A stretch of 20,162 nucleotides of DNA from Bacteroidales bacterium (lineage in GTDB: Bacteria > Bacteroidota > Bacteroidia > Bacteroidales > UBA10428): positions 1 to 20,162 of the forward strand of contig JAFGOZ010000426.1 of the NCBI GenBank assembly GCA_016926235.1. The letters run 5' to 3'. Shown here one piece after another: positions 1 to 8,161 of this stretch; within the stretch, counting starts at the first letter, position 1; each line of letters begins with the position of its first letter. Made by a program: the position numbers and the translations under genes. The notes under the pieces are model-generated. The model made no database searches, had not been told where the DNA came from, and saw nothing but the letters and a program-made list of their open reading frames with translations.

Positions 1-2
1 AT

Positions 3-87
3 GATTATAAACTACAATCATCCGCTCAGGTAAAAGCTTCGTGGATGTTCCATCTGACCATTAAAAATAAATTATAAACAGATGAAA
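3..87 (+). repeat. 85-bp terminal repeat, left copy
   Basis: Positions 3-87 match the reverse complement of 20078-20162 at 84 of 85 bases; the one difference is at 13 versus 20152. The unit holds two possible hairpins. CATCCGC (19-25) pairs with GTGGATG (41-47) with one G-U pair. CATCTG (51-56) pairs with CAGATG (79-84). The second half (47-87) is a copy of the leader element also seen at 8527-8568 and 19975-20015. The embedded ATG (82-84) gives only ATG-AAA-TAG here. Identity stops exactly after ATGAAA at position 87. Because the match reaches to within 2 bp of the window end, the repeat may continue outside. Confidence 0.9.
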
Positions 88-116
88 TAGCAGTTATCTA
101 TGGGTAACTGCTATTT
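85..116. terminator. Bidirectional hairpin terminator
   Basis: AAATAGCAGTTA (85-96) and TAACTGCTATTT (105-116) form a perfect 12-bp stem with an 8-nt loop. On the plus strand a T-rich tract follows. On the minus strand the hairpin overlaps the stop codon (111-113) of the DUF2027-Smr gene and so probably ends its transcript. The left arm starts in the last three bases of the 85-bp repeat. Confidence 0.75.
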
Positions 117-1214
117 TGCTTTTAACAAAACCATGGTTGCCCCATATCCATATTCCTTAAATGAAGCATCCTGGTATTTCAGATCAGGATATTTATTATC
201 AAGAACCTTCTTTAGTTCATATTTTAGCTTGCCATTTCCAACTCCATGAATAAAAACGATCTTCTTTGTTTTATGTAACAATGCACCCTCCAGGGCTGTT
301 TGAAACCGGTCCATCTGAATTTGCAGGATTTCTCCATTACTCAAACCAGCATATGTATCAACAATTGCATGAATGTGCAAATCCACTTCTTCAATATCTG
401 TTGCCCTGTTTTCTTTAGGCTTTAATTTTGTTTCTCTTTTATTATCCTTTTGGTCAATTACTTTCTGTATTGAATGGCTTGACAGCATGTTTATCTGTGA
501 CTCAAAATCCACACATTGGTACATATGTATTATTTGAGCCGGTTCATCAAAATAAGGATTATCTTCAACAAATTTTTCCTGCACCAGGTTGGACTTTGTC
601 AATTCCACAATTTCTACCTGTGGTGGAATGTAGCTGTAAACTCCTTTCCTGAAGAACAACAGTTGAAAACAAAATTTTTGAGCCTTTTCGATTACCTTTT
701 GTTTATAGCCTGCAACATGTACCTTTATCTGTGGTTCCAGCACACCCGCCTGAATAAATTGCTGCCTGTTAGCCTTTTCTTCCGAAATATTATACAGGAT
801 ATGATAATTACTGTCATTAATCATATATATGTCAATATCAGAATTATAGCGATCGTTTTGATTTGCATGAATCAATGCAATATCAACCCGAACTCCCTCC
901 TCATCATATTCCAGATTATCAGGCTCTTGCCCTGAAATATTTAAATCTTCAAATGTACCAGTATCTTGTTTGTCTTCATCCTGATCAACAGATTCCTCTT
1001 CAACGTCATCTTGAGACAATGCAATTTCTACATCCTCCTTGTCAGGTATTATCTCTGCGGATGCCTCAACTAATAGTAGTTCAGATATATTGTAAGGTAT
1101 CTCAAAACCGTCTTCCACCATAACGTAAGCCCGTTTATCCCCGTCAGTTCGGGTTATTATACCCGATCCAACATCATTCAGAAATTTAACCTTGTCTCCT
1201 TTTGAAAATCCCAT
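111..1214 (-). CDS. DUF2027 and Smr domain protein
   Basis: A 367-residue protein with three parts. Residues 1-50 look like a small beta-barrel of SH3/KOW type (GDKVKFLNDVGSG). Residues 50-105 are an acidic linker. Residues 105-235 fit the DUF2027 beta-rich domain of Bacteroidota. After a charged linker, residues 275-367 form a C-terminal Smr domain with the DLH motif (278-280) and HGVGNGKL (323-330), the conserved HGxGxGxL signature. Smr domains from the MutS2 family bind or nick branched nucleic acids, or cleave RNA. No MutS ATPase part is present, and the substrate of this Bacteroidota form is not known to me. It is transcribed divergently from queA. The ATG is well placed behind a -7 like box (1241-1248), and the gene ends inside a hairpin terminator. 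Confidence 0.9.
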   Translation of the reverse strand: MGFSKGDKVKFLNDVGSGIITRTDGDKRAYVMVEDGFEIPYNISELLLVEASAEIIPDKEDVEIALSQDDVEEESVDQDEDKQDTGTFEDLNISGQEPDNLEYDEEGVRVDIALIHANQNDRYNSDIDIYMINDSNYHILYNISEEKANRQQFIQAGVLEPQIKVHVAGYKQKVIEKAQKFCFQLLFFRKGVYSYIPPQVEIVELTKSNLVQEKFVEDNPYFDEPAQIIHMYQCVDFESQINMLSSHSIQKVIDQKDNKRETKLKPKENRATDIEEVDLHIHAIVDTYAGLSNGEILQIQMDRFQTALEGALLHKTKKIVFIHGVGNGKLKYELKKVLDNKYPDLKYQDASFKEYGYGATMVLLKAK

Positions 1215-1225
1215 GTTAAAATGTA

Positions 1226-1258
1226 TTTGATTTTAAGTGGCAAATTTAGTTATTTTTG
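1226..1258 (+). promoter_or_regulatory. queA promoter, -33 and -7 boxes
   Basis: TTTG at 1226-1229 and TATTTTTG at 1251-1258 match the Bacteroidota -33 and -7 (TAnnTTTG) elements with a 21-bp gap. The expected start of transcription is about 10 nt before the queA ATG at 1276. The divergent Smr promoter overlaps it, so the two could interfere with each other. Confidence 0.65.
1241..1248 (-). promoter_or_regulatory. -7 box for the Smr gene
   Basis: Read on the minus strand, this is TAAATTTG, an exact match to the Bacteroidota -7 consensus TAnnTTTG. It lies 26 bp before the ATG at 1214. A TTTG upstream (1263-1266) is only 14 bp away, short of the usual 19-21, so the -33 part is weak. The box lies inside the opposing queA promoter. 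Confidence 0.45.
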
Positions 1259-1275
1259 CGCTCAAATAGTTTTGA

Positions 1276-2463
1276 ATGATCGATATTGATAAATATACTT
1301 ATAAGCTCCCGGAAAACAGGATTGCTAAATATCCATTATCATCTAGGGATGAATCAAAATTATTGGTATACAGGAATGGGAAGATTAGTCATTCTATTTT
1401 CAACGCATTGGGTAATATACTTGAGACAGATGATTTCCTGGTCTTTAACAATACTAAAGTAATACCTGCCCGCATTCAATTTAATAAGGAAACGGGAGCT
1501 TTAATTGAAGTATTTTGTTTAAATCCATTTGAACCGGCCGATTATAATCAGGTATTTCAGCAAACCCGTGAATGTACATGGAGATGCATGGTCGGGAATC
1601 TTAAAAAATGGAAAGACAGTCCATTAACCATACAATTGCATGTTGATGGTAAACCTGCCTTTCTTAAAGCCATTAAAGCAGGAAAATCCGACAAAGATGA
1701 ATTAATCAAATTCAGTTGGGACAATGAACAAATCAACTTTTCCGATATTCTGTCCGCGATTGGCCAAACACCAATACCTCCTTATTTAAACAGATTACCT
1801 GAAGATATTGATAAAGAAAGATATCAGACTTTATATTCACAGATAAACGGTTCAGTTGCTGCGCCAACAGCTGGATTGCATTTCTCAGCCAAAGTGTTTG
1901 AATCATTAAGTAATAAAGGGATTAATCACGACTATATTACCTTACATGTAGGAGCAGGAACATTTCAACCTGTTAAATCCAGCAATGCATTAGAGCATGT
2001 TATGCATACAGAACCTTTTATTTTGTCTCTACCCACATTACACAATATTATTTCACACCTTGATAATATAGTTGCGGTAGGAACAACATCCCTGCGTACC
2101 CTTGAAAGCATATACTGGCTAGGTGTGATGCTGAATAATGGAAAGGAAGAAATGGTTATTGACCAATGGATATGGAAAAAAGAAAAACCTGTTCCTGCAT
2201 TAGAAGCGATGAATGCCGTATTACAATATATGCAAAATAAGCATCTCCTTTCGTTGTGGGTTAGTACCAGAATAATGATCACTCCGGGTTATACCTTCCA
2301 TATTCCAAAGGCTCTTATTACTAATTTTCATCAGCCTAATAGCACTTTGCTTTTATTAGTAGCCGCATTTATCGGTGATGACTGGAAAAAAGTATATGAC
2401 TATGCGCTAACTAATGATTTCAGGTTTTTAAGCTACGGCGATAGCTCCCTGCTTTATATTTGA
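1276..2463 (+). CDS. queA: S-adenosylmethionine:tRNA ribosyltransferase-isomerase
   Basis: QueA transfers and isomerises the ribosyl part of SAM onto 7-aminomethyl-7-deazaguanine in the tRNA wobble position, giving epoxyqueuosine, the last step but one of queuosine synthesis. Family blocks are clear: YKLPENRIAKYPLSSRD near the N-terminus, VFNNTKVIPAR, SVAAPTAGLHF near residue 195, LHVGAGTFQPV, AVGTTSLRTLES, and ITNFHQPNSTLLLLVAAF with FLSYGDSSLL at the end. At 395 residues it is about 40 longer than E. coli QueA. The extra length includes a segment rich in W and C (RECTWRCMVGNLKKWK) that I recall from the long Bacteroidota form. It has its own promoter and a leader of about 10 nt. Other queuosine genes are not in the window. 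Confidence 0.93.
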   Translation: MIDIDKYTYKLPENRIAKYPLSSRDESKLLVYRNGKISHSIFNALGNILETDDFLVFNNTKVIPARIQFNKETGALIEVFCLNPFEPADYNQVFQQTRECTWRCMVGNLKKWKDSPLTIQLHVDGKPAFLKAIKAGKSDKDELIKFSWDNEQINFSDILSAIGQTPIPPYLNRLPEDIDKERYQTLYSQINGSVAAPTAGLHFSAKVFESLSNKGINHDYITLHVGAGTFQPVKSSNALEHVMHTEPFILSLPTLHNIISHLDNIVAVGTTSLRTLESIYWLGVMLNNGKEEMVIDQWIWKKEKPVPALEAMNAVLQYMQNKHLLSLWVSTRIMITPGYTFHIPKALITNFHQPNSTLLLLVAAFIGDDWKKVYDYALTNDFRFLSYGDSSLLYI

Positions 2464-2532
2464 TGATTTTTGATTTATTGACTAAAACTGATAACATGTA
2501 AGAACTAATACTGCCACTCTCCCCACACACAA

Positions 2533-2560
2533 CTTCGATCTTCGGTCTTCCGTCTTCCGT
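2533..2560. repeat. Heptamer tandem repeat, four units
   Basis: Four adjoining 7-bp units: CTTCGAT, CTTCGGT, CTTCCGT, CTTCCGT. They lie in the gene-free stretch 2464-2758 after queA. The composition (C and T only on one side, few A) differs sharply from the AT-rich surroundings. I recall similar GGAAGAC-type heptamers scattered in Bacteroidota intergenic DNA, but cannot confirm kinship here. Confidence 0.7.
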
Positions 2561-2577
2561 CTCACCTTTGATCTCAT

Positions 2578-2607
2578 TTGGGTATTGACCGCCATCAATT
2601 GGGTATT
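2578..2607. repeat. 9-bp direct repeat, 21-bp period
   Basis: TTGGGTATT occurs at 2578-2586 and again at 2599-2607. The 21-bp period is two helical turns, so both would face the same side of the DNA. No gene start is close by, and the role is unknown. Confidence 0.5.
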
Positions 2608-2689
2608 ATGACTATTTTAATTCAGTAATTACAGTTGTACTTTTGACATATTAAACGAATCGAAAAAAACAGCCTGGATATTGAGCAAA

Positions 2690-2721
2690 AAGAAGAGGCC
2701 CCTGTTTGGGAGCCTCTTCTT
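2690..2721. terminator. Terminator between queA and the TonB receptor gene
   Basis: AAGAAGAGGC (2690-2699) pairs perfectly with GCCTCTTCTT (2712-2721). CCC and GGG in the loop can extend the stem with a one-base bulge. T-rich sequence follows on the plus strand and A-rich sequence precedes it, so it can work in both directions. It should end the minus-strand receptor transcript and any plus-strand read-through from queA. Confidence 0.8.
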
Positions 2722-2758
2722 GTTTTATAGGGTTTGGGTTTTTATAGGTATTTAAGTT

Positions 2759-5188
2759 TTAAAAACTTAAACTTAGGCCTACTAAATAGAGCCCGCCAAT
2801 GTCATCCATAAAGGCAAACTCTTTTGTTTTATCGTTTAGCATATTTCTTGCGTTGATAAATATAGTGTTTTCTTTCCAAACTTTATAAGAAATCTTGGTA
2901 TTTATTATCATTTTGGGTTCAATTTTGGCCGTAGCCATTGAATGTACAAGGGTTTGCTTTCCGTACATGTAATTGCTTATATTGATATTCAATTTACTGA
3001 TTGGCTGATAATTAATAGTTACTCCTCCATAATATGAGGGTGTTGATTTGTGTGTTTTGGTAACCCTTTCTTTGGGTTTTGCATTGCCGGCTACAGTATA
3101 CTTCGGCAACAAAACTCCTCCACCAAAATCAACACTTGTTGAATCGATATAATAATGACCCGGGGCATAAAAAGCAGTTATTGCCCATGTACCCATATAA
3201 TCGATACTTTGGTTCACTGTATTTGTATCCAGGTCATATAACTTCGTTTGTTGGACAGTCCCATGTAGTTTAATATATAGCTTTTCAGTTATTACCATAC
3301 TGATACTCGCTGTAAAACCAGTTTGCCTGGCTTCAAAATCCATATTTCTGTAAGTAAATAAACCATAACTAGGCAATGCACCATTTGGATTATTTGTAAC
3401 AGCTTGAATTGCCGGTCCTATCTCAAGGTTCAATGAATCAAGAACAAAAGAATCAAAGTTTTTACTACGTGAGTGGTAAATCTCAAAATCAGCCTGTATT
3501 TTTTTAACCGGTTTTACCCTGTATCCAAACTCATACAAATCCACTGTTGCCAATTCCAGGTCTTTATTCCCTTCAAAATAAAAGTGTCCTCCATTGGGTA
3601 GCACATTTGGTTCGGTAATCGGATTTAGTCTAACCCAGTCGAAATTAGCATATACATCAATAATAAACGGACTCCGGTTAGCACGTGAATGCACCACCCG
3701 GAAAAGGTGTTTGTCATTTATATTGTATGATGCAACAGCCTGGTAGGTCAGGTAGTTCTTGTCGGGATAGTTGTATTTGTCTCCCCGCACCGCACCAATA
3801 AGCCGAAGGTTTTCAATACCTGTATAATCCAAACGAACACCATAGGAGAAGGTCTGCAACATCCTATCGCCATTTAAAAAGCCTTGTTTGGCTTCATAAT
3901 CTACATAATCCCGGTCATCGTAATTGGCTTTTCGAAAACTTAAACCCGGGCGTATACCAAAGTTATCTCCCAGTTTGTAATCATATTCCAATACTGCATC
4001 CAAAATACGCATATCATATTGCATACCCAGCTTTTTGATGGCAACATCCTGGGGACCCATCATATAGGATGCCTGTACATTGAATCCGTAAGCACGGGTT
4101 TTAAAATCGATATATCCTGATTCTGAAAGTCTCCGGGTCCCACAATAGTATGGATTATCCAAAGGTGTAGTAATAACATCTGAATTCTGGTATCCCCCGG
4201 ATAAATCAAAGTCTGCATCTTTATTTAATTTATAGAAGATATTGAGGTTTGTCCCATAGTTTACCCTGCCCCTTAAAGGATCGTCAAACCTGTCATTCAT
4301 AGGATCCCGCTCATAAAATTCCTTGGTTGAAGGCACCCTCATTGTATCGATCACATTAATAGGATAGTAGTCATCTAATTCCCAGCAATAAAAGGTTTCC
4401 TGAAAACGGTCAAGTGACTGGTAATTACCATTCACGTTCACCCAGAGGTCATCGGTAACTTTTGTGCCTGCATTCAGCCCTGCTATCATTGACCCAACAT
4501 ACCCACCCTGCGCTGTAAGGTTTACGTGCGTTTTGTCCTCTTCAAAGCGTTTAGTGATAATATGTATTACCCCGGTAGCTGCATTAGGGCCATACAATGC
4601 ACTGGCAGGGCCGCGGATTACCTCAATACGGTCTATATCCTCAATCCCTATGGGTAAAGTCTCCCAAAAAGCGCCACCGTGGGCATAGTTATATACTACC
4701 CTATTGTCAATCATTATAAGGGTCATAGAATTCTCTGAGTATAGCAGCATATTTCCCGGAGGCAAATTGTCATTTCCCCGTATATGTACATCATAATTAC
4801 CATTTGTTTTCTGACGCACAATGATTCCTGGCACTAAACGCAAAGCTTCTTCAATGGTAGTTGCTCCTGACCTTTGAATATCATCATATGATATCACCGA
4901 TGATGATAAAGGTGACTCAAAACTACTTTCCTCTTTCTTAGATGCAGAAGTTACGTCTTTATTTAGAATCATTTCATACAGTTCATCTAAGGAAACACCC
5001 ATTATTTCAGCAAGTTGCATAAGTACATCAAGAGGAAGATCAACTAACTGATCATAAGGAATATTCAAAACATCCTCGCGGCTCATATTTTTCACATCCA
5101 ATGTATCATTTTGTGACATTAGCGTGTTGGAACTAAACAATAAGATACAAAAAGTCAGTATATAAAATATTTTTATATTCTTTTTCAT
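2759..5188 (-). CDS. TonB-dependent outer-membrane receptor
   Basis: An 809-residue outer-membrane transporter. Residues 1-26 are a signal peptide ending MSQ. Residues 30-85 are a leucine-rich acidic segment leading to DVTSASKKEES, the usual entry to the plug in receptors of this type. The plug spans about 90-215 and includes SGATTIEEALRLVPGI and RIEVIRGPASALYGPNAATG. A 22-strand barrel follows, ending in a C-terminal phenylalanine (GLSLSF), as expected for outer-membrane insertion. There is no carboxypeptidase-like N-terminal domain and no SusD partner, so it is not a typical glycan-utilisation SusC. It resembles the siderophore, cobalamin or colicin-receptor type, but the ligand cannot be told from sequence. 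It starts 34 bp after the YfiR-like gene and probably shares its transcript. A strong hairpin terminator follows at 2690-2721. Confidence 0.92.
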   Translation of the reverse strand: MKKNIKIFYILTFCILLFSSNTLMSQNDTLDVKNMSREDVLNIPYDQLVDLPLDVLMQLAEIMGVSLDELYEMILNKDVTSASKKEESSFESPLSSSVISYDDIQRSGATTIEEALRLVPGIIVRQKTNGNYDVHIRGNDNLPPGNMLLYSENSMTLIMIDNRVVYNYAHGGAFWETLPIGIEDIDRIEVIRGPASALYGPNAATGVIHIITKRFEEDKTHVNLTAQGGYVGSMIAGLNAGTKVTDDLWVNVNGNYQSLDRFQETFYCWELDDYYPINVIDTMRVPSTKEFYERDPMNDRFDDPLRGRVNYGTNLNIFYKLNKDADFDLSGGYQNSDVITTPLDNPYYCGTRRLSESGYIDFKTRAYGFNVQASYMMGPQDVAIKKLGMQYDMRILDAVLEYDYKLGDNFGIRPGLSFRKANYDDRDYVDYEAKQGFLNGDRMLQTFSYGVRLDYTGIENLRLIGAVRGDKYNYPDKNYLTYQAVASYNINDKHLFRVVHSRANRSPFIIDVYANFDWVRLNPITEPNVLPNGGHFYFEGNKDLELATVDLYEFGYRVKPVKKIQADFEIYHSRSKNFDSFVLDSLNLEIGPAIQAVTNNPNGALPSYGLFTYRNMDFEARQTGFTASISMVITEKLYIKLHGTVQQTKLYDLDTNTVNQSIDYMGTWAITAFYAPGHYYIDSTSVDFGGGVLLPKYTVAGNAKPKERVTKTHKSTPSYYGGVTINYQPISKLNINISNYMYGKQTLVHSMATAKIEPKMIINTKISYKVWKENTIFINARNMLNDKTKEFAFMDDIGGLYLVGLSLSF

Positions 5189-5222
5189 AATAATTTTTTT
5201 ACTTGTTCAACATTTTCTTGGA

Positions 5223-5732
5223 TTATCCTACTTTTATTCCCAGGGAAATAAGAAACTGGGTTACCTTAAGTCCATTCTTTGTTAATGTGGCTGTATTTAT
5301 TTCAAATTTCTGCTTACCATCTACTTTTATGTAATTGATTGCAGCTCCCTGATTTGCCAGGCCCGGGCCATCGCTGATAACCACTGTTGGCTTCCCGTCG
5401 AGTTTTGAAACTACATCGCCCAGCATTGAACTTTTATTTGTTGGAATGTAAACCATATGGCATTTGCCAATCTCTCCGGAAGAGTTAAATTGTTTTACCA
5501 CAATAGTTTGATTGCCTACTTTCTTTTTTTCAGCAATTTTGTTCAATTCATCAATAATGGGGGAACTTCCAATAACCCCTATTACAAAATCTCCCTGGGT
5601 ATAAGCCACAGGCCATTGAATGTCTTTCGTAAAATTGTACATAAACAGGGCTTTAAACATTTCATCCTGTCCAAATACTTTCAATCCCTGCAATAATAAC
5701 ATTAAACTTGTCAGGATTAATAATCGTCTCAT
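5223..5732 (-). CDS. YfiR-like periplasmic protein (DUF4154)
   Basis: A 169-residue exported protein. The start at MRRLLILTSLMLLLQG gives a clean signal peptide ending near VFGQ; an upstream in-frame ATG at 5816 would add 28 residues that spoil it. The mature part matches the YfiR/DUF4154 family: FKALFMYNFTKDIQWP at its start, then FVIGVIGSSP, a middle CHMVYIP, TVVISDGPGLANQGAAINY, and KFEINTATLTKNGLKVTQFLISLG at the end. In Pseudomonas YfiR restrains the membrane diguanylate cyclase YfiN from the periplasm. No GGDEF gene is present here. Its close partner is the TonB-dependent receptor 34 bp downstream, so a role at the outer membrane or in sensing is more likely than c-di-GMP control. This is inference from position only. 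Confidence 0.85.
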   Translation of the reverse strand: MRRLLILTSLMLLLQGLKVFGQDEMFKALFMYNFTKDIQWPVAYTQGDFVIGVIGSSPIIDELNKIAEKKKVGNQTIVVKQFNSSGEIGKCHMVYIPTNKSSMLGDVVSKLDGKPTVVISDGPGLANQGAAINYIKVDGKQKFEINTATLTKNGLKVTQFLISLGIKVG

Positions 5733-5888
5733 CCTTAATATTTTTTTTAGTTTTACAATAAAGATTTTCTTGTGAAATAAGTCTAATGAAATTAACAAAA
5801 AAAAATGAAGTGACAAAAAATGTTAATTACTTTTCAAACATTTTTATTAAAAGGATTGTGCGAATACTTATTTTCATGTATCAAATTC

Positions 5889-6920
5889 CTACTTAAAATA
5901 TCTTGAAAGAATTTCAATAAAAGCCTCAACATCTTCTTCCATTGTATCATATGAAGTCACAAATCTGACTTCACCTTTTTCTTCGTTCCATATGTAAAAG
6001 AAAGATTCTTTCTGTATTGTTGATATTTTTTCTTTGGGAAGTATTGCAAAAATTGCATTCGATTGAACCGTCTGGGTTATCCTAATCTCCTTAAAAGCCT
6101 TTAAATGCTGATATAATAGTTGGGCCATATCATTTGCATGGGTTGCATTTTGCAGCCACAAATCATCATTGAGATATGCTAAAAACTGGGCAGCCACGTA
6201 CCTCATTTTCGAGACAAGTTGCATACCTTGCTTCCTATAATATTTAAAATCCAATGACAATGCCTTGTTCATAAAAATGATGGCTTCTCCATACATTAAG
6301 CCGTTTTTAGTTCCACCAAATGAAACAACATCTACACCTGTTTCTACTAGCATTTCATGCAAACTTACTTTTAAAGCAGCAGCTGCATTGGCAATCCGAG
6401 CCCCATCCATGTGTACAAACATTCCATGTGAATGAGCCATCCTCGATATCTGTTTTATTTCATTTAACTCATAGATAGTACCTAATTCCGTTGCCTGGGT
6501 TATGGATATTACTTTTGGCTGGGAATGATGTTCAAACCCAAATCCGTGCAAATGCTTTTCAATTAAATCAGGTGTGAGCTTCCCGTCTTTTGTTTCAATA
6601 GGTAACATTTTACATCCAATGAATTTTTCCGGTGCACCACATTCATCTACCTGCATATGCGAAGATTCTGCGCAAATAACTGAATGATAAGACTTCGTAA
6701 TTGACTGAATACCCAGCACATTTGCTCCTGTTCCGGTTAAAACAAAATATACATCAATAGATTCTTCCAATAGGGTCCTAAATAGATTGATTGCCTTTTG
6801 CGTGTATGGATCATCGCCATATGCCAGCTCATGACCCTTATTCACATTTTTCAATGCATCTATCACTGCAGGATGAACACCCGAGTTATTATCACTTGCA
6901 AAGCTCTTTCTCACTACCAT
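5889..6920 (-). CDS. Low-specificity threonine aldolase
   Basis: A PLP enzyme of fold type I, 343 residues, full length for the family. It cleaves threonine or allo-threonine to glycine and acetaldehyde. The start FASDNNSGVHPAV is typical. Other family marks are LTGTGANVLG (61-70), a histidine in ESSHMQ (88) that stacks on PLP, HMDGARIANAA with Asp172 and Arg175, and SFGGTKNG with the PLP-binding Lys205. A beta-eliminating lyase with a related fold is the only serious alternative. It lies 62 bp after the unknown membrane-anchored gene on the same strand. I saw no terminator between them, so they may be cotranscribed. I see no functional link to either neighbour. Confidence 0.9.
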   Translation of the reverse strand: MVVRKSFASDNNSGVHPAVIDALKNVNKGHELAYGDDPYTQKAINLFRTLLEESIDVYFVLTGTGANVLGIQSITKSYHSVICAESSHMQVDECGAPEKFIGCKMLPIETKDGKLTPDLIEKHLHGFGFEHHSQPKVISITQATELGTIYELNEIKQISRMAHSHGMFVHMDGARIANAAAALKVSLHEMLVETGVDVVSFGGTKNGLMYGEAIIFMNKALSLDFKYYRKQGMQLVSKMRYVAAQFLAYLNDDLWLQNATHANDMAQLLYQHLKAFKEIRITQTVQSNAIFAILPKEKISTIQKESFFYIWNEEKGEVRFVTSYDTMEEDVEAFIEILSRYFK

Positions 6921-6982
6921 TGCTTTAGAAGGATTAATAATAGAAAGTCATTAGTAAGAGAAATACCTGAAGCGCCAAAAAT

Positions 6983-8128
6983 TTAAGGAAGATTTTCCAG
7001 GCTATTGGTAAAACTATACAATATACTTTTCATTAAAGGATTATAAAATTTCCAGAAAAAAACAGACTTTTTACCAGAAAATAAGGCACCAAGTTTTTCA
7101 CCTCCGGCAATACTCGAGTAGTACATATTTACATCATTCTTTGAAAAATTACCAGCAAAATAAAATGCAGGCCTTACATTGTTTATGATGATAGCAGGAA
7201 ACTCAGATCCTAATTCTCTTGCTCTTAAAGCCTCCAATCCCTCATTATTTACATCCAAAACAAATGAAGCAAGATTTGTGTTGCTATTGCCAGAATTTAC
7301 TATTTCAAACAAATTGGTAAAATCGACTTCTGCCGGCAAAGAATATGCTTTAGCAAATTCTTCGGTACATTTAATTACAGGAGTGCTATTATTTAAATGA
7401 GTGCCCTCTTCCAATACAACAAAATCTTCATGGCCTTTTATCAGGATAACGCCCGGATTCTTAAATGGCCATTTCCCTCCATTTCTATTTTTATACTCCT
7501 TAATCAACCATCCGGGAACTTCTGAATGCTTGGTTTCTTCCAATGACGTAAAATACCGTCCTGTCCATTCTGTCCATTGAATATCCAACACCTCTTCTGT
7601 TTTTCGACGATACAGATCAGAAGTTGGCGACTCAAATATCTGGTATTCACATATCATAGGTTTGCTTTCTTCAAAAAACTTCTTTATCAATAAATAATCA
7701 TTTTGAGTAATACCGCCATAAATTAAGGATGCATTATTCTTGCTTTGCAGGCCTGTGTACCACTCATTAAAATACACTCCCCGTGCATCAATTACATATA
7801 AAATATCATATTTTGATGCCAATTGATCGATCTCAGTTATCTTAATACGATGGAGATCATAATTTCTTTCCGCTTCTGGTTTTTTTGGAATAAAACCAAA
7901 ATAATCCTCTTTATAGGAATAAGGTTCATTGTTCTCCTTATAATATTTATTATACTTAAGCACCCAATTAAAAGATTTGTGCTCTTCGTAATGATAATTT
8001 AATACTGTTTTATCCAACAACAACAAACTGATTTGTTGCTTTGCCTTCACCCCCCAGATCACCCTCAAAGATACTACAGCTAATAAAAGTAAGAGAATAA
8101 TTACAACAAGGGTTTTTAGTATTTTCAT
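6983..8128 (-). CDS. Membrane-anchored protein of unknown function
   Basis: A 381-residue protein that I do not recognise. The start at MKILKTLVVIILLLLLAVV gives a single N-terminal signal anchor (about residues 4-25) with the rest outside the cytoplasm. An in-frame ATG at 8197 would put 23 residues before the anchor and lies upstream of a promoter-like sequence, so I reject it. YDILYVIDARGVYFNEW (108-123) and SLIYGGITQNDYLLIKKFFEES recall the alpha/beta core of class I amidotransferase-like (ThuA-like) proteins. PGVILIKGHEDFVVL further on fits a second strand set. There is no obvious catalytic Cys-His pair. Downstream on the same strand lies the threonine aldolase gene, 62 bp away. The amidotransferase-like fold is a guess. 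Confidence 0.75.
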   Translation of the reverse strand: MKILKTLVVIILLLLLAVVSLRVIWGVKAKQQISLLLLDKTVLNYHYEEHKSFNWVLKYNKYYKENNEPYSYKEDYFGFIPKKPEAERNYDLHRIKITEIDQLASKYDILYVIDARGVYFNEWYTGLQSKNNASLIYGGITQNDYLLIKKFFEESKPMICEYQIFESPTSDLYRRKTEEVLDIQWTEWTGRYFTSLEETKHSEVPGWLIKEYKNRNGGKWPFKNPGVILIKGHEDFVVLEEGTHLNNSTPVIKCTEEFAKAYSLPAEVDFTNLFEIVNSGNSNTNLASFVLDVNNEGLEALRARELGSEFPAIIINNVRPAFYFAGNFSKNDVNMYYSSIAGGEKLGALFSGKKSVFFWKFYNPLMKSILYSFTNSLENLP

Positions 8129-8161
8129 ATTACGAGAATTTATGTTATTAAATTTGAACTT

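Noticed and set aside
516..935. Plus-strand frame of 139 codons opposite the Smr gene
   Set aside because: It is antisense to a well-supported gene, and its Phe/Ile/Tyr-rich content is what the complement of an acidic, Asn-rich protein gives.
2533..2560. A CRISPR array
   Set aside because: The units are 7 bp and adjoining, with no spacers and no cas genes nearby.
5733..5816. Longer N-terminus of the YfiR-like protein from the ATG at 5816
   Set aside because: It adds 28 residues before a complete signal peptide; the ATG at 5732 is the natural start.
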